DNA of 64,000 nucleotides from Novosphingobium terrae (GTDB lineage Bacteria > Pseudomonadota > Alphaproteobacteria > Sphingomonadales > Sphingomonadaceae), in the NCBI RefSeq assembly GCF_017163935.1, contig NZ_JABVZR010000002.1, positions 1,550,001-1,614,000 of the forward strand, written 5' to 3'. A program made the position numbers and the translations under genes. Every line of letters begins with the position of its first letter. Position 1 is the first letter of the stretch. Under the pieces are notes generated by a model. The model had not been told where the DNA came from. It was given only the letters and a program-made list of their open reading frames with translations, and did not search any database. Positions 28,153 to 37,519 of this stretch are shown here, one piece after another.

Positions 28153-28504
28153 GTGATTGATGTTTCGAGACGCGAAGTCGTGGCAGTGGGCGCGATGCTG
28201 GCAGAGGCCGCGTCATCAGCAGCAGGGGGTAGGGGCTATGCAGGCCCGCGCACAAGGCGAATTGCAACTGCCTCGGGCACAGTGGATGGTCCGGCAACGG
28301 GCGAAAAGGCGTCGGTAACCGCCGATCAGAGTGCCTGGGCAGAAGGGTATCTGCGTCATTGGCGAAGTGCCGGCGGCGGAAGAGGTCCAGGGCATTGCGG
28401 TAGAATATGATGTGATGATCGACCCGGCCGGTCTGGGGTCTGACACCTTTGACGCGGGCGTGATGCCAGCGCCATAGTGCTATTTTCCTGGCCTTCCCCT
28501 TGCG
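28153..28504 (+). pseudogene. Disrupted N-terminal part of the downstream esterase
   Basis: A GTG/ATT region near 28153 opens a frame with an SRRE-type export leader (IDVSRREVVAVGAMLAEAA). This frame is lost. Sensible sequence (IAVEYDVMIDPAGLGSDTF) continues in the frame of the 28505 gene, from a stop at 28316 to an in-frame TAG at 28475. So one frameshift and one nonsense codon appear to separate the export leader and first strands from the hydrolase. A sequencing error is possible, but two independent lesions favour decay. Confidence 0.45.
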
Positions 28505-29656
28505 ATGGACAAGAAACTTGCCATCGAAATGGTCTGCCTGCGCGCCATCGCGCTGGTCTTTCCCAATGGCCCGGCAGGCCTGCGGGCCAACCGCAAAAGC
28601 GTGGCCGGCCGTTTCGGCATCGTCGAGCTCCAGAATGGGGCCGATCTCAGCCTGCCCACCACCGACAGCGACAAGGTTGCCCTGTCGCAGAACAAGGCAG
28701 TGAAGACCGCCAGCGGCGCCACCTATGCCGCCAGCGACAAGGTGTGGAGCAATGTCGGGCGGCGCGGCAACAGCGTGGTCATCCGCGGCGTCGATGCCTG
28801 GGAGCAGAACCACTGGTGGTGGGACGATACGCGCTCGGCCTGGCTGGAATACAGCATCTATCTGCCCAAAAGCTTCGTCAAGCCCGGCGGCGAAAACAAG
28901 GCCTATCCGCTGGTGCTGGCCATCACCCATTCGGGCACCAGCTATGACGGCACCTGCGCCCAGACGCTGACCGAGCAATGCATCGCCAGCATCTGGAGCC
29001 TGCCCGAGGAGCAGGAGCGCCATGAATGCGTCATCATCACCCCGCGCTATGAACGCACCACGATGAACGACTATTGGGAGCATACCGCCGACGTCGAGAA
29101 CACCTACCGGCTGGTCGAAAAGCTGCTCTCCAACACATGGAACTATGGCAATCCCAACCTGCCGGATCGCGCGAACAAGGTGCTGAAGATCGATCCCGGC
29201 CGGGTCTATTGCACCGGCTGGTCGATGGGGGCGATGACCTCGCTGTGGCTGATGGCGAAGCATGCCGGAACCTTTGCCGCAGGCCTGATCATCGCCGGGC
29301 AGCAGCGGCCCGAGGATGTCGCCACGCTGGCCGATCAGAAGCTGCTGATCATCACCGGCACCGAGGACGGCAAGGCCACACCCTGGAACGAAAAATGCGT
29401 GCCTGTCTGGCAGCAGCATGGCGCGAAGGTGACGCGCCCGGCAGAAAAGCTCGATCCCGCGCTGATCTTCCCGGTGGAGCGGCAGCAGGCGCTGACGGTG
29501 CAGGTCGATGGCTATCTGGGCAAGGGCGGGAACATCACCTTCCTGACCTTTCAGGGCGTCGATCATATGGGTTCGGCGCGCAAATTCTTCTACATCAAGG
29601 CTGCCCGAGAATGGCTTTCCACCAATAAGGCAGTGATCGCGTGCCGAGCAAGTTGA
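28505..29656 (+). CDS. Alpha/beta hydrolase (PHB depolymerase/esterase type), N-terminus probably missing
   Basis: 383 residues remain. The catalytic serine lies in GWSMG, an aspartate in TGTEDGK, and the histidine in GVDHMGS. SIYLPKSF and LAITHSG are the usual oxyanion-side motifs of secreted esterases with PHB-depolymerase-like fold. There is no signal peptide at the ATG, and the export leader lies upstream behind a TAG and a frameshift, so the intact protein is probably not made. The gene is followed by about 640 bases and then a TBDR. It may have released an acid or sugar from the imported compound. Confidence 0.7.
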   Translation: MDKKLAIEMVCLRAIALVFPNGPAGLRANRKSVAGRFGIVELQNGADLSLPTTDSDKVALSQNKAVKTASGATYAASDKVWSNVGRRGNSVVIRGVDAWEQNHWWWDDTRSAWLEYSIYLPKSFVKPGGENKAYPLVLAITHSGTSYDGTCAQTLTEQCIASIWSLPEEQERHECVIITPRYERTTMNDYWEHTADVENTYRLVEKLLSNTWNYGNPNLPDRANKVLKIDPGRVYCTGWSMGAMTSLWLMAKHAGTFAAGLIIAGQQRPEDVATLADQKLLIITGTEDGKATPWNEKCVPVWQQHGAKVTRPAEKLDPALIFPVERQQALTVQVDGYLGKGGNITFLTFQGVDHMGSARKFFYIKAAREWLSTNKAVIACRAS

Positions 29657-29896
29657 TGGGAGCCAAAAGGCTCCTTGGTGGATACGCTCTGCTTCCCTGG
29701 TGCTTATCGGCATCCCGCGCCAAGCGCGCGCAGGATAGGTTCCTTGTACTTCGAATGCTCCGCTTTTCTTGGGGCGGCGAGGTTGCGCCCTGTCGCCGCT
29801 AACGTCTCTTACGGAGGTCAGGTCCACTGAACCTTGACCGGAGACTTTGCAAATCTGCTCACTCACGTTGAAATATCTATACCTCCAGGACACCGA
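29657..29896. other. Intergenic region after the esterase gene, no gene seen
   Basis: No coding pattern or family motif is visible on either strand. A long reverse-strand reading runs across here, but it is antisense to the esterase and shows no motif. Confidence 0.4.
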
Positions 29897-29913
29897 TTTT
29901 TACTTTCGGTTTG
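29897..29913 (+). promoter_or_regulatory. PhoP-box-like direct repeat c
   Basis: TTTTTA-CTTTC-GGTTTG. The extended string GGTTTGGATTGGG is shared almost exactly with repeat e at 38784. It is 388 bases before the TBDR start; the 29914-30300 stretch between them has no recognised gene and ends in a strong ribosome site. Confidence 0.45.
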
Positions 29914-30300
29914 GATTGGGCTGTTACCGCTCGCCATCAGACATCAAGGGGGAGAACCCCTGGTATTAGGGGGAGGTGAACAATGGCAAGCTGTTGTTCT
30001 CAGAAGGCAAACAGAAGCATGGCGCACAAAATGCCAGCAAGGCGCGGGTTTGGGCGCACCGGGCTGCATTGAGCACTCTCGCGCATTGAGGCGCCTCTGA
30101 ACGCCTAGACGTTCCAGCCAAAGGAGCATCAGGCTTGTGCCCGATGCTTGGACCGAACGCGCGGCTCGGCCCGGTCTGCCCGCTTCCAAATCATGCGCCT
30201 GAACGCTTTGGTATCACCCGCCACGACCCGCGTGCCGGCGCTGCTGCCCCACGCTTCATTTCCAATCGCCAGAACAACATGTTCAAAGGGGAGGGATTTC

Positions 30301-33150
30301 ATGGATATTTGTTCGTCAAAGGCCAGGCTGGTCGCCTCGACGGGGCTCTTGCCGCTGGTCCTGTTGTCGTCGACCGCTTTTGGACAAGACATGAAGGCCG
30401 CGGGTAAATCCACCGCCTCCGTCGCTGACATCATCGTAACGGGGTCGCGGGTTGTGACCAATGGCAATGCGAGCCCGCAGCCCGTTACCGTGATGCAGGC
30501 GACCGAATTGCTCAAGGCGCAGCCCACCACCCTGTTCGACGGCTTGGCGAACATGCCGATCTTTGCCTCGTCTCGTGGGCAGCTCTCCCAGCCCACCGCG
30601 GGGCCATCGGCGGGCGGCGCGGGAGCGGTGAGCGCGCTCAACTTGCGCAACCTTTCACCTCTGCGCAATCTGGTGCTGCTTGATGGCCAGCGCGTGCCGC
30701 CCTCCACTTACAACGGTTTTGTTGATATCGACATCATCCCGGAGGCGTTTATCAAGCGGGTTGATACGGTCACCGGCGGCGTCTCGGCGGTCTATGGTTC
30801 GGATGCGATCTCGGGCGTCATCAACTTCGTCACCGACAACCACTTCAACGGGGTCAAGGTTGGTGGCCAGTATGGCATCTCGCAATATGGCGACGGGGCC
30901 GAGCGCAAGATCAACGTAGCCTGGGGCCACGACCTGTTCGGCGGGCGCGGTCATATCGAGGCAAGCTTCAACCATTACGACGACGCGGGCATTTTGAGCC
31001 GTCAGGATCGCCCCTTCAACAACAACGCCTATGGGGGCGCCAATACTGCGGCCAGCCCCTATGTGCTCTACAACAATGTGCGCCAGTCGAACTTCACTTT
31101 CGGCGGGCTGATCACCAATGGGCCGCTGGCGGGCAAGACCTTCAACACCAATGGCGTTCTCACACCTTTCGTCAATGGCACGCCCACCGGCAGTGCCAAT
31201 GCTCAGGTGGGCGGCGACGGCGCCTACAACGATTCCAGCATCAAATCGCCGCTCAACAGCAACCAGTTCTTCGTGCGCTTCGACTATGATGTGAGCGATG
31301 ACCTCCATTTCCACACGCAGGGCATGGGCGACAGCAAGACGACCCAGCAATACATCAGTTGGAACTCACTCTCGAATGTCACGCTCAGCAGCAGCAACGC
31401 CTTTCTGACGCCCGCCCAGCAGGCTTCGCTGGCAGGCGTCTCGACCTTCACGCTGTCCAAGATCCTCAACCAGGCGCCGCGCTATTCGATCGAATCGCAT
31501 GTCGACCAATATTTCGTCAACACCGGGCTCGACGGCAAGTTCGGTAAGGATACCGACTGGGGGATCGACTTCAATTACGGCAAGACCGTTCTCAACAACA
31601 CCTATCACAACAACATCAACAATCAGAAGTTGTCCGCCGCGCTGGATGCGGTGAATGTCAGCGGCACAGTGCAATGCTATGCCGCGACACAGGCGGCGAC
31701 GGCGGCGGCCTACAAGAATTGCGTGCCGCTCAATGTCTTCGGCCCCACGGCGGCCAGCGATGCGGCGCTCGCCTACATCACCGACACGACCCATCTCAAC
31801 GTCTACACCGCCACCTACGACCTGCGGGCGCATATCGGCACGCGGCTGTTCGACACCTGGGCCGGGCCGGTCAAGGCGGCCTTCTCGGCGGAATGGCGCA
31901 AGAATTCGCTGGCCTTCAACTCCGACGCCTTGCCCAGCAGCTATGCCGACTGCACCAACCTGCGCTACAACTGCAACGTCAACACCGCGCTCAACGCCAG
32001 CACCAACGCCAATTTGCCCAAGGTCAGCCAGACGGTGAAGGAAGGCGCGGTTGAGGTGCTGGTGCCGCTGCTGCGCGATTCCGCGATCGGGAAAGCGCTG
32101 GACTTCACCGGTGCCGCACGGTTCACATCGTACAGCACCAGCGGGCAATACTGGACGTGGAAACTGGGCGCCGACTGGAAGATCAACGACAGCCTGATGC
32201 TGCGGGGCACGCAATCGCGCGATATCCGCGCGCCCCAGCTGTCAGACCTTTATCAGCCGACAGCCGTGGTGATGTCGACCTTCAACGATCTGCTCATGAA
32301 CGGTCCGCCTTATACCAATGGCGTAACCTACGCCAACATCCCCTCCTACAATCAGGGTAATCCCAAGCTGACGGCGGAGAAGGGCAACACGCGCACGTTC
32401 GGCGCCGTGTGGAAACCAGGCTTCATCCCCAATTTCAGCATTTCAGTCGATTATTTCTACATCAAGATCACCGATGCCATCCAGCAGTTGCGTGGCTTCG
32501 ACACTGCGGTGCAACAGGCTTGCTATCAGAGCGGCGGCTCGTCGCCCTATTGCGCGCTCCAGCAGCGCACACTGGGTAATTTCACCGTGAGCCCGGCCAA
32601 CACCATCATCTCGACCACCGCCAAGAATCTCAACATCGCCGCCATCACCACGCAGGGCATGGATGTGGAGTTGAACTGGCACGGCACGCTGGCCAGCAAG
32701 CCTGTGTCGTTGCGCCTGTTCACCACCTACCAACCGCATATCACTTTCGCCGTGCCCGGCACGGTCACGCTCGATCAGGGCGGGGCGGCCATCGGCAACG
32801 CCCCCTTCTTCGCCAGCCCGGCATGGCGGGTCAATGGCTCGCTGCACATCGATCCCGCCCCGGCGGTGGGGATCGACATTCGCGAGCGCTGGCGCTCCTC
32901 GATGCGCTATGACGGTGTGCCGACCGACTATTTCGCCCAGACCCTGGCAGCCGTCGCCTACACCGATCTCAATCTGGTGTTTCGCATCAAGGATGATCGC
33001 CTGAAGCCCGAATTTTACATCAACATCCAGAACCTGTTCAACAAGGCGCCCCCCGCCTTCGCCGGAGGCACGACACCGGGGACCTCCTATGCTTACAGCG
33101 ACGATCCGGTGGGGCGCTATTTCACCGTCGGCGTGAACACGCGCTTCTAG
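30301..33150 (+). CDS. TonB-dependent receptor, large type 1
   Basis: A 949-residue TBDR. It has a signal peptide (STGLLPLVLLSSTAFG), plug start IIVTGSRVVTNGNASPQP, plug motif VYGSDAISGVINF and terminal strand GRYFTVGVNTRF. It is a paralogue of the receptors at 39047 and 46313 (944 and 947 residues; all share VTGSR..NGN..P.PVTV). The ATG at 30301 is chosen for GGGGAGGGA just upstream and for the signal peptide; the open frame extends further 5' without a ribosome site. It precedes PepSY 2 and a DUF1080 gene. Confidence 0.88.
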   Translation: MDICSSKARLVASTGLLPLVLLSSTAFGQDMKAAGKSTASVADIIVTGSRVVTNGNASPQPVTVMQATELLKAQPTTLFDGLANMPIFASSRGQLSQPTAGPSAGGAGAVSALNLRNLSPLRNLVLLDGQRVPPSTYNGFVDIDIIPEAFIKRVDTVTGGVSAVYGSDAISGVINFVTDNHFNGVKVGGQYGISQYGDGAERKINVAWGHDLFGGRGHIEASFNHYDDAGILSRQDRPFNNNAYGGANTAASPYVLYNNVRQSNFTFGGLITNGPLAGKTFNTNGVLTPFVNGTPTGSANAQVGGDGAYNDSSIKSPLNSNQFFVRFDYDVSDDLHFHTQGMGDSKTTQQYISWNSLSNVTLSSSNAFLTPAQQASLAGVSTFTLSKILNQAPRYSIESHVDQYFVNTGLDGKFGKDTDWGIDFNYGKTVLNNTYHNNINNQKLSAALDAVNVSGTVQCYAATQAATAAAYKNCVPLNVFGPTAASDAALAYITDTTHLNVYTATYDLRAHIGTRLFDTWAGPVKAAFSAEWRKNSLAFNSDALPSSYADCTNLRYNCNVNTALNASTNANLPKVSQTVKEGAVEVLVPLLRDSAIGKALDFTGAARFTSYSTSGQYWTWKLGADWKINDSLMLRGTQSRDIRAPQLSDLYQPTAVVMSTFNDLLMNGPPYTNGVTYANIPSYNQGNPKLTAEKGNTRTFGAVWKPGFIPNFSISVDYFYIKITDAIQQLRGFDTAVQQACYQSGGSSPYCALQQRTLGNFTVSPANTIISTTAKNLNIAAITTQGMDVELNWHGTLASKPVSLRLFTTYQPHITFAVPGTVTLDQGGAAIGNAPFFASPAWRVNGSLHIDPAPAVGIDIRERWRSSMRYDGVPTDYFAQTLAAVAYTDLNLVFRIKDDRLKPEFYINIQNLFNKAPPAFAGGTTPGTSYAYSDDPVGRYFTVGVNTRF

Positions 33151-33159
33151 CCGCTCACC

Positions 33160-33192
33160 GGCCTTGCGGTCTCCATACCGGACCGCAAGGCC
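33160..33192 (+). terminator. Perfect 12-bp hairpin between TBDR and PepSY 2
   Basis: GGCCTTGCGGTC (33160-33171) pairs with GACCGCAAGGCC (33181-33192) around a nine-base loop. No T-run follows. It could lower read-through into the PepSY gene or stabilise the receptor mRNA. Confidence 0.55.
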
Positions 33193-33222
33193 CATCCGGA
33201 CTTGCTTTCGAGGTCATGTGCT

Positions 33223-34416
33223 ATGCGTCGGTTTCATCGATTTCTTGCCGTCTTCGCCGTCTTCATCGGGCTTTACGTCAGCGTGACGGGCATCGTCCTG
33301 CAGGCCATCGACCTCAAGGTTCTGCTCACCCAAGCTCCCGCCAGCGATCCGGACTTGCGTGCCATCCGCGAGGGACGCAACGGACCGCCCAATTTCGTGG
33401 TGGCCAAGGACAGCGATGTGTCCGCCGCACCGCTCCCGGCAGACTTCAATTTCGGGCAGGCGCTGGCCAGAACGACCGGTGCGGCGCGAGCGCAGCTGTA
33501 TGGAGCGCCGCTCAGCCTCGTGGAATTCCGCATGGTCGGGCAGAGGCCGGTGGGGCAGGTGGCGTCACGAGGCGCGATGCTGCGGGTGGATCTGGCGAGC
33601 GGCACGGTCGAGCCCCTGCCCAAGCTCGGGCCGCCGCCGCCCGGGCTGCCCTCCCTGCGCAACACGGTGAAGAACATCCACCGAATGCTCGCCTATGGTG
33701 ACGTAGGCGTGGCGATCTTCTTCGTGCTCGCGCTGGCGATGTGCGCCATGCTCGTCACCGGGTTGACGCTTTATGTCCGCTTGCTGCGGGCCCGGCTGAA
33801 ACTGGGGCGGCCGAGCCCCTTCTGGTCCGCCGGTAGCGCGTGGCGCAGCCTGCACCGCGCGGTGGCGGTCGCCTCCGCGCTGTTCCTTATCGTGGTGGTG
33901 GGCAGCGGCACCTTGCTGGCATTTGGCGACGTAGGCGTCTCGGCCTACCGCCTGGCGCATCACGGCACGCGGCCAGGCACGACGGTGGATGTGTCGGCGC
34001 CTTTGTCCGATGCCCAACTGGCGGCCATGTTGCGCGTAACGCTGGCCTCCTGGCGCGCGGATCATCCCGCCGAAGCGATCCGCGTGCTGCGCCTGCGCAG
34101 CTTCGCCGGCATGCCGCAAGGCGTGGTGGTGACGGGTGGCGACGACGCGCGGCAGGTTGCCTATGATGCCACCACGGGCGCCGTCGCCAGCCTGTCCGGA
34201 GCGCATTACCCAGCGACTGGACAACCCTTCGGCTGGGCCGAGGACCAGTTCGTCAAGGGCATCCATCGCGGCGACGCCTTCGGGATGGTGGGGCGCTGGA
34301 TCAGTCTTTTCACCGGCTTGTCGCTGCTGTTTCTCTCCATGTCGGGTGGGGTCACCTATTGGGAACTATGGAACCGGCGGCGGATCGCCGGGCGCCGCGG
34401 CCTGTTCTGGCCCTGA
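33223..34416 (+). CDS. PepSY-TM membrane protein 2
   Basis: A 397-residue homologue of PepSY 1. The first helix is RFHRFLAVFAVFIGLYVSV; NTVKNIHRM, LHRAVAV and IHRGDAFG carry the conserved histidines. The periplasmic domain lies between helices 1 and 2, and the C-terminus is basic (RRRIAGRRG). GAGG stands nine bases before the ATG at 33223. It lies 72 bases after the TBDR stop, with a hairpin between, and just before the DUF1080 gene. It probably helps process the ligand brought in by the receptor. Confidence 0.83.
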   Translation: MRRFHRFLAVFAVFIGLYVSVTGIVLQAIDLKVLLTQAPASDPDLRAIREGRNGPPNFVVAKDSDVSAAPLPADFNFGQALARTTGAARAQLYGAPLSLVEFRMVGQRPVGQVASRGAMLRVDLASGTVEPLPKLGPPPPGLPSLRNTVKNIHRMLAYGDVGVAIFFVLALAMCAMLVTGLTLYVRLLRARLKLGRPSPFWSAGSAWRSLHRAVAVASALFLIVVVGSGTLLAFGDVGVSAYRLAHHGTRPGTTVDVSAPLSDAQLAAMLRVTLASWRADHPAEAIRVLRLRSFAGMPQGVVVTGGDDARQVAYDATTGAVASLSGAHYPATGQPFGWAEDQFVKGIHRGDAFGMVGRWISLFTGLSLLFLSMSGGVTYWELWNRRRIAGRRGLFWP

Positions 34417-34464
34417 TCCCGGCATGCCCTTCCCTTGTCGTCCCATTCTGAAAGGTTCGTCTCG

Positions 34465-35271
34465 ATGAAGACCATCCTTGCTTCGCTTGGCCTTCTGGCC
34501 TGTGCCGCGCCGGCCGGCGCTCAAAAGCCCGTTCCCAACATCCTGCCGCCGCTCGCCGGCCCGCCGCCGCTAGCTCATCTGCCCTATGATTTCGACGACC
34601 ACGCCGGCTGGCAGTCGATGTTCGATGGCGTGAGCCTGAAGGGCTGGCGAGGCACACCGGGCTGCTGGCATGTCGATCAGGGGGCCATCACCTGTGCCAA
34701 TCCGGCGGGACCGTCCTGGTTGTTGTGGGAAGGCGGCGATCTCGCCAATTTCGAATTCAAGGCGCGCATCAGGCTGGAAGGCATCGGCGCCAATTCGGGC
34801 CTCCAGTTCCGCGCGACCATGCTGGGCAAGACCGACAAGGCGAATTCCGAGTGGGAGTCCTTTGGCTATCAGGCTGACTATGACGACACCAATGGCAAGA
34901 CCGGCGAACTGGCCGAATGCTGCCGCACGCCCCAGCGCGGCCCTGTTTCGCGCCCCGACAAGGCGGGCCTCGGCACGGTGGTCGAGATGGCGGCGGACGA
35001 TGCCGCAAAGCCGCGCATCGTCGCCGATCTGGGCGATGCCGAGGCACTGCGCAAGACCATCCGGCTGGGCGAATGGAACGAGTTGCACCTGATCGCGCGC
35101 GGCACGACGATCCTGTACATCCTCAATGGCCACGTCCTTTCCATTCTCATCGATACCAATCCGAAGCGGCTTCTGACCTCGGGAAAATTCCTGCTCCAGA
35201 TGGAATATCTCAACCGGCGCGGCGATGTGAAGGTGTCGTTTCGCGACCTCTGGGTCAAAACCTTGCCGTAG
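34465..35271 (+). CDS. Secreted DUF1080 (3-keto-glycoside hydrolase-like) protein
   Basis: A 268-residue protein with a signal peptide (ILASLGLLACAAPAGA). The DUF1080/PF06439 concanavalin-like fold is marked by FDGVSLKGW, a central FEFKARIR strand, ANSGLQFRA and the final MEYLNRRGDVKVSFRDLW. Family members hydrolyse 3-keto-disaccharides or glycosides, or bind sugars. AAAGG lies upstream of the ATG. It is followed by the second PhoPQ-like system. Together with the GH39-like enzymes further on it hints at glycosidic ligands; this is an inference. Confidence 0.78.
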   Translation: MKTILASLGLLACAAPAGAQKPVPNILPPLAGPPPLAHLPYDFDDHAGWQSMFDGVSLKGWRGTPGCWHVDQGAITCANPAGPSWLLWEGGDLANFEFKARIRLEGIGANSGLQFRATMLGKTDKANSEWESFGYQADYDDTNGKTGELAECCRTPQRGPVSRPDKAGLGTVVEMAADDAAKPRIVADLGDAEALRKTIRLGEWNELHLIARGTTILYILNGHVLSILIDTNPKRLLTSGKFLLQMEYLNRRGDVKVSFRDLWVKTLP

Positions 35272-35349
35272 GGCGTATCGTGGCGGCCTCTGGGGATGCC
35301 TTTGCTCCGTCCGGCTGCTAAGGAGATTGTTGGGAAAGGAGCGATGGCG

Positions 35350-36015
35350 ATGCGGATTTTGCTGGCCGAGGATGATGCGGTGCTGACGTCGCATTTGCAG
35401 CGCATCCTGCATCGCGAGCATTTTGCTGTCGATGTGGCCGCCAGCGGCGTCGATGCGCTGCACATGGGCTATGATGAGGCTTACAACTGCGTTGTACTTG
35501 ACCTGGGCCTGCCGCTGCTGGATGGCGTTTCGGTACTGCGAGGATGGCGGGACGCAGGACGGAGCTTCCCCGTGCTGATGCTGACCGCTCGCAATGCCTG
35601 GAGTGACAAGGCTGCAGCGTTCAAAGCCGGAGCGGATGACTATCTGACCAAGCCCTTCCTGCCCGATGAACTGGTCGCCCGCATTCGCGCGCTGCTGCGC
35701 CGGGCTAACGGTGGCAACACCGCGCCAATCCGCTGCGGGGCGCTCAGCTATGAAATGCAGACCGGCGGTTTTTGGCTCGGGGAGCAGCCCCTGTCGCTGA
35801 CGGCTTTCGAGAGCCGGCTGCTGACCGCGCTCATCATGCGCAAGGAGGCGACCGTCGAGCGTTCGCGCCTGCTCGACAGCATTTACGAAGCGGCCGCCGA
35901 TATTCCCGCCGGCACCATGGAGGTGCTGATCGGCAGGCTGCGCCGCAAGATCGGTACCGAGATGATCCAGACCGTGCGGGGGCAGGGCTATCGCCTGACG
36001 GCAAAGCTCTCATGA
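35350..36015 (+). CDS. PhoP-like OmpR-family response regulator 2
   Basis: A 221-residue paralogue of the regulator at 21325, of equal length. AEDD, D51 in VLDLGLP, LTARNAW and TKPFLPDE are intact, and the winged helix ends IQTVRGQGYRL. The ATG at 35350 is preferred because AAAGGAG lies eight bases upstream; an ATG two codons earlier is too close to it. It overlaps the kinase by four bases. Probably binds the PhoP-box-like repeats shared by both systems, so cross-talk is possible. Confidence 0.88.
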   Translation: MRILLAEDDAVLTSHLQRILHREHFAVDVAASGVDALHMGYDEAYNCVVLDLGLPLLDGVSVLRGWRDAGRSFPVLMLTARNAWSDKAAAFKAGADDYLTKPFLPDELVARIRALLRRANGGNTAPIRCGALSYEMQTGGFWLGEQPLSLTAFESRLLTALIMRKEATVERSRLLDSIYEAAADIPAGTMEVLIGRLRRKIGTEMIQTVRGQGYRLTAKLS

Positions 36016-37340
36016 GGCCACTCTCGCTGCATGCCCGCATCGGCGTAGGAGCGATGCTGGTGGCGATTCTAGTTCTGATGGCGACCTCCTATTGGCTGAC
36101 GGAAAATCTCAACACGGCCATTTCTGAAATTATCGATGAGCGCATGGATGTGCAGATCCACGCCATCGAGGTGGCTTTCGGGCCGGATGGCCGTCTTGAT
36201 CGCTCCCGTCTGTTTCGCCTGCGTGAAGTCGCCGTGCCCAGGACGAGTTGGGGTTGGCAGGCGCAATCGCCCGAGGGCGCATGGCAGGAGGGAGTCCCCA
36301 TCCTGCGCGCCGGCTTTGCCATGCCGCGCAAGCATGTGATTCGCGGCGTTTACAGCGGCAACGGCTACACACCGAGTGGCGCATGGATGCGCCTGCGACG
36401 CAAGGAGATTACCACGCCCGGCGGCATGAGGGTGGTGACGGTTGCCGCGCCTGAGGAATTGCTTAAGCATCCGCTCGCCAACATCGATCTCATCATCCGG
36501 CGCCAGATTACGATGCTGGCGATTTTCCTGATCGTCGCTATCGGGCTGTTGCTCAGCCTGGGCCTGCAACCGCTGCGCCTCCTGCGCGATCAGGTCGCAC
36601 GGCTGCGCAATGGCGAAAGGCAGTCGGTTGCTACATCGCAACCGGCCGAACTGTGGGCGCTGGCTCGCGAGCTCAACGAACTTGTCGAGCGCAACCAAGC
36701 CGGCCTGCAATCGGCGCGGGACCATGTCGCCAATCTGGCGCATGCCATCAAGACGCCGCTGGCCAGCCTGGCGTTGCAGCTCGATCTGGAGGAATCGAGC
36801 ACACTAAGCCGCGCGCTGGTGGCGCAGATCGGCGATTGCATCGCACATCATCTCCACCGGGCGCGCAGCGCGGCGATTGGGCTTGGCGAACGGGCGCGAT
36901 GCGACCTTGCCGCTATAGGAGAGGACCAGGTGCTCACTATGCAGCGCCTCTTTGCGGATCGTCACATCATCATTGACAACCGCATTCCTGACCCTTGCCT
37001 GGTGCAGGTCGATGGCGAGGACATGAACGAGATGTTGGGCAACATTCTCGAAAATGCCTGCCGCTTTGCGCGCTCTCGCGTCGAAATCGCCTGCATCGTC
37101 ATGGGGCGCGACATTCACCTCTCGATCTGTGATGACGGTCCGGGCATCGCTCCCGAGGCGATTGCCCTTGCGATGCAGCCGGGGCAAAGGCTCGACGAGC
37201 AATCAGAAGGATATGGCTTCGGTCTTGTCATCACACGTGAACTGGTGGACCTTTACGGCGGCCAGATCCTGCTCTCGGCCTCCGATGATTTGGGCGGCCT
37301 TGCTGTCTCGCTGACGTTACCCCGCCAGATCGCGGTCTGA
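36012..37340 (+). CDS. PhoQ-like sensor histidine kinase 2
   Basis: A 442-residue paralogue of the kinase at 21987. Membrane helices lie at about residues 12-30 and 166-184, around a periplasmic sensor region. H244 in NLAHAIKTPLA and the HHLHRAR helix mark the PhoQ-like dimerisation domain, and the ATPase has NILENACRFA, DDGPGIAPE and GYGFGLVIT. The sensor domains of the two kinases are only partly alike (both have a GVYSG or GIYSG segment), so they may sense related signals. The start overlaps the regulator stop. Confidence 0.88.
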   Translation: MRPLSLHARIGVGAMLVAILVLMATSYWLTENLNTAISEIIDERMDVQIHAIEVAFGPDGRLDRSRLFRLREVAVPRTSWGWQAQSPEGAWQEGVPILRAGFAMPRKHVIRGVYSGNGYTPSGAWMRLRRKEITTPGGMRVVTVAAPEELLKHPLANIDLIIRRQITMLAIFLIVAIGLLLSLGLQPLRLLRDQVARLRNGERQSVATSQPAELWALARELNELVERNQAGLQSARDHVANLAHAIKTPLASLALQLDLEESSTLSRALVAQIGDCIAHHLHRARSAAIGLGERARCDLAAIGEDQVLTMQRLFADRHIIIDNRIPDPCLVQVDGEDMNEMLGNILENACRFARSRVEIACIVMGRDIHLSICDDGPGIAPEAIALAMQPGQRLDEQSEGYGFGLVITRELVDLYGGQILLSASDDLGGLAVSLTLPRQIAV

Positions 37341-37360
37341 CCGACGATTTTGCGTCTGCA

Positions 37361-37377
37361 GTTTTATATTCGGTTCT
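37361..37377 (+). promoter_or_regulatory. PhoP-box-like direct repeat d
   Basis: GTTTTA-TATTC-GGTTCT, 143 bases before PepSY 3 and directly after the second kinase gene. It has the same NNTTC spacer pattern as the other repeats. Confidence 0.42.
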
Positions 37378-37519
37378 GTTTGGATTGTTAGTGCGCCCCT
37401 TCAAGCGGTGGAGCGGCGGGAAGCCATCTCGGCCGCCCTGGGGAGATGACGATGACAAGCACAGTTTCATGTGCACGACAAAGATTCGCGGTCGCGAGCA
37501 GGACAGGGATGCCCCGCCC

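Noticed and set aside
28085-29893. A 602-codon open frame on the reverse strand across the esterase gene.
   Set aside because: It is the antisense of a high-GC coding gene, shows no family motif and has low-complexity residues; the forward frame has a clear catalytic triad.
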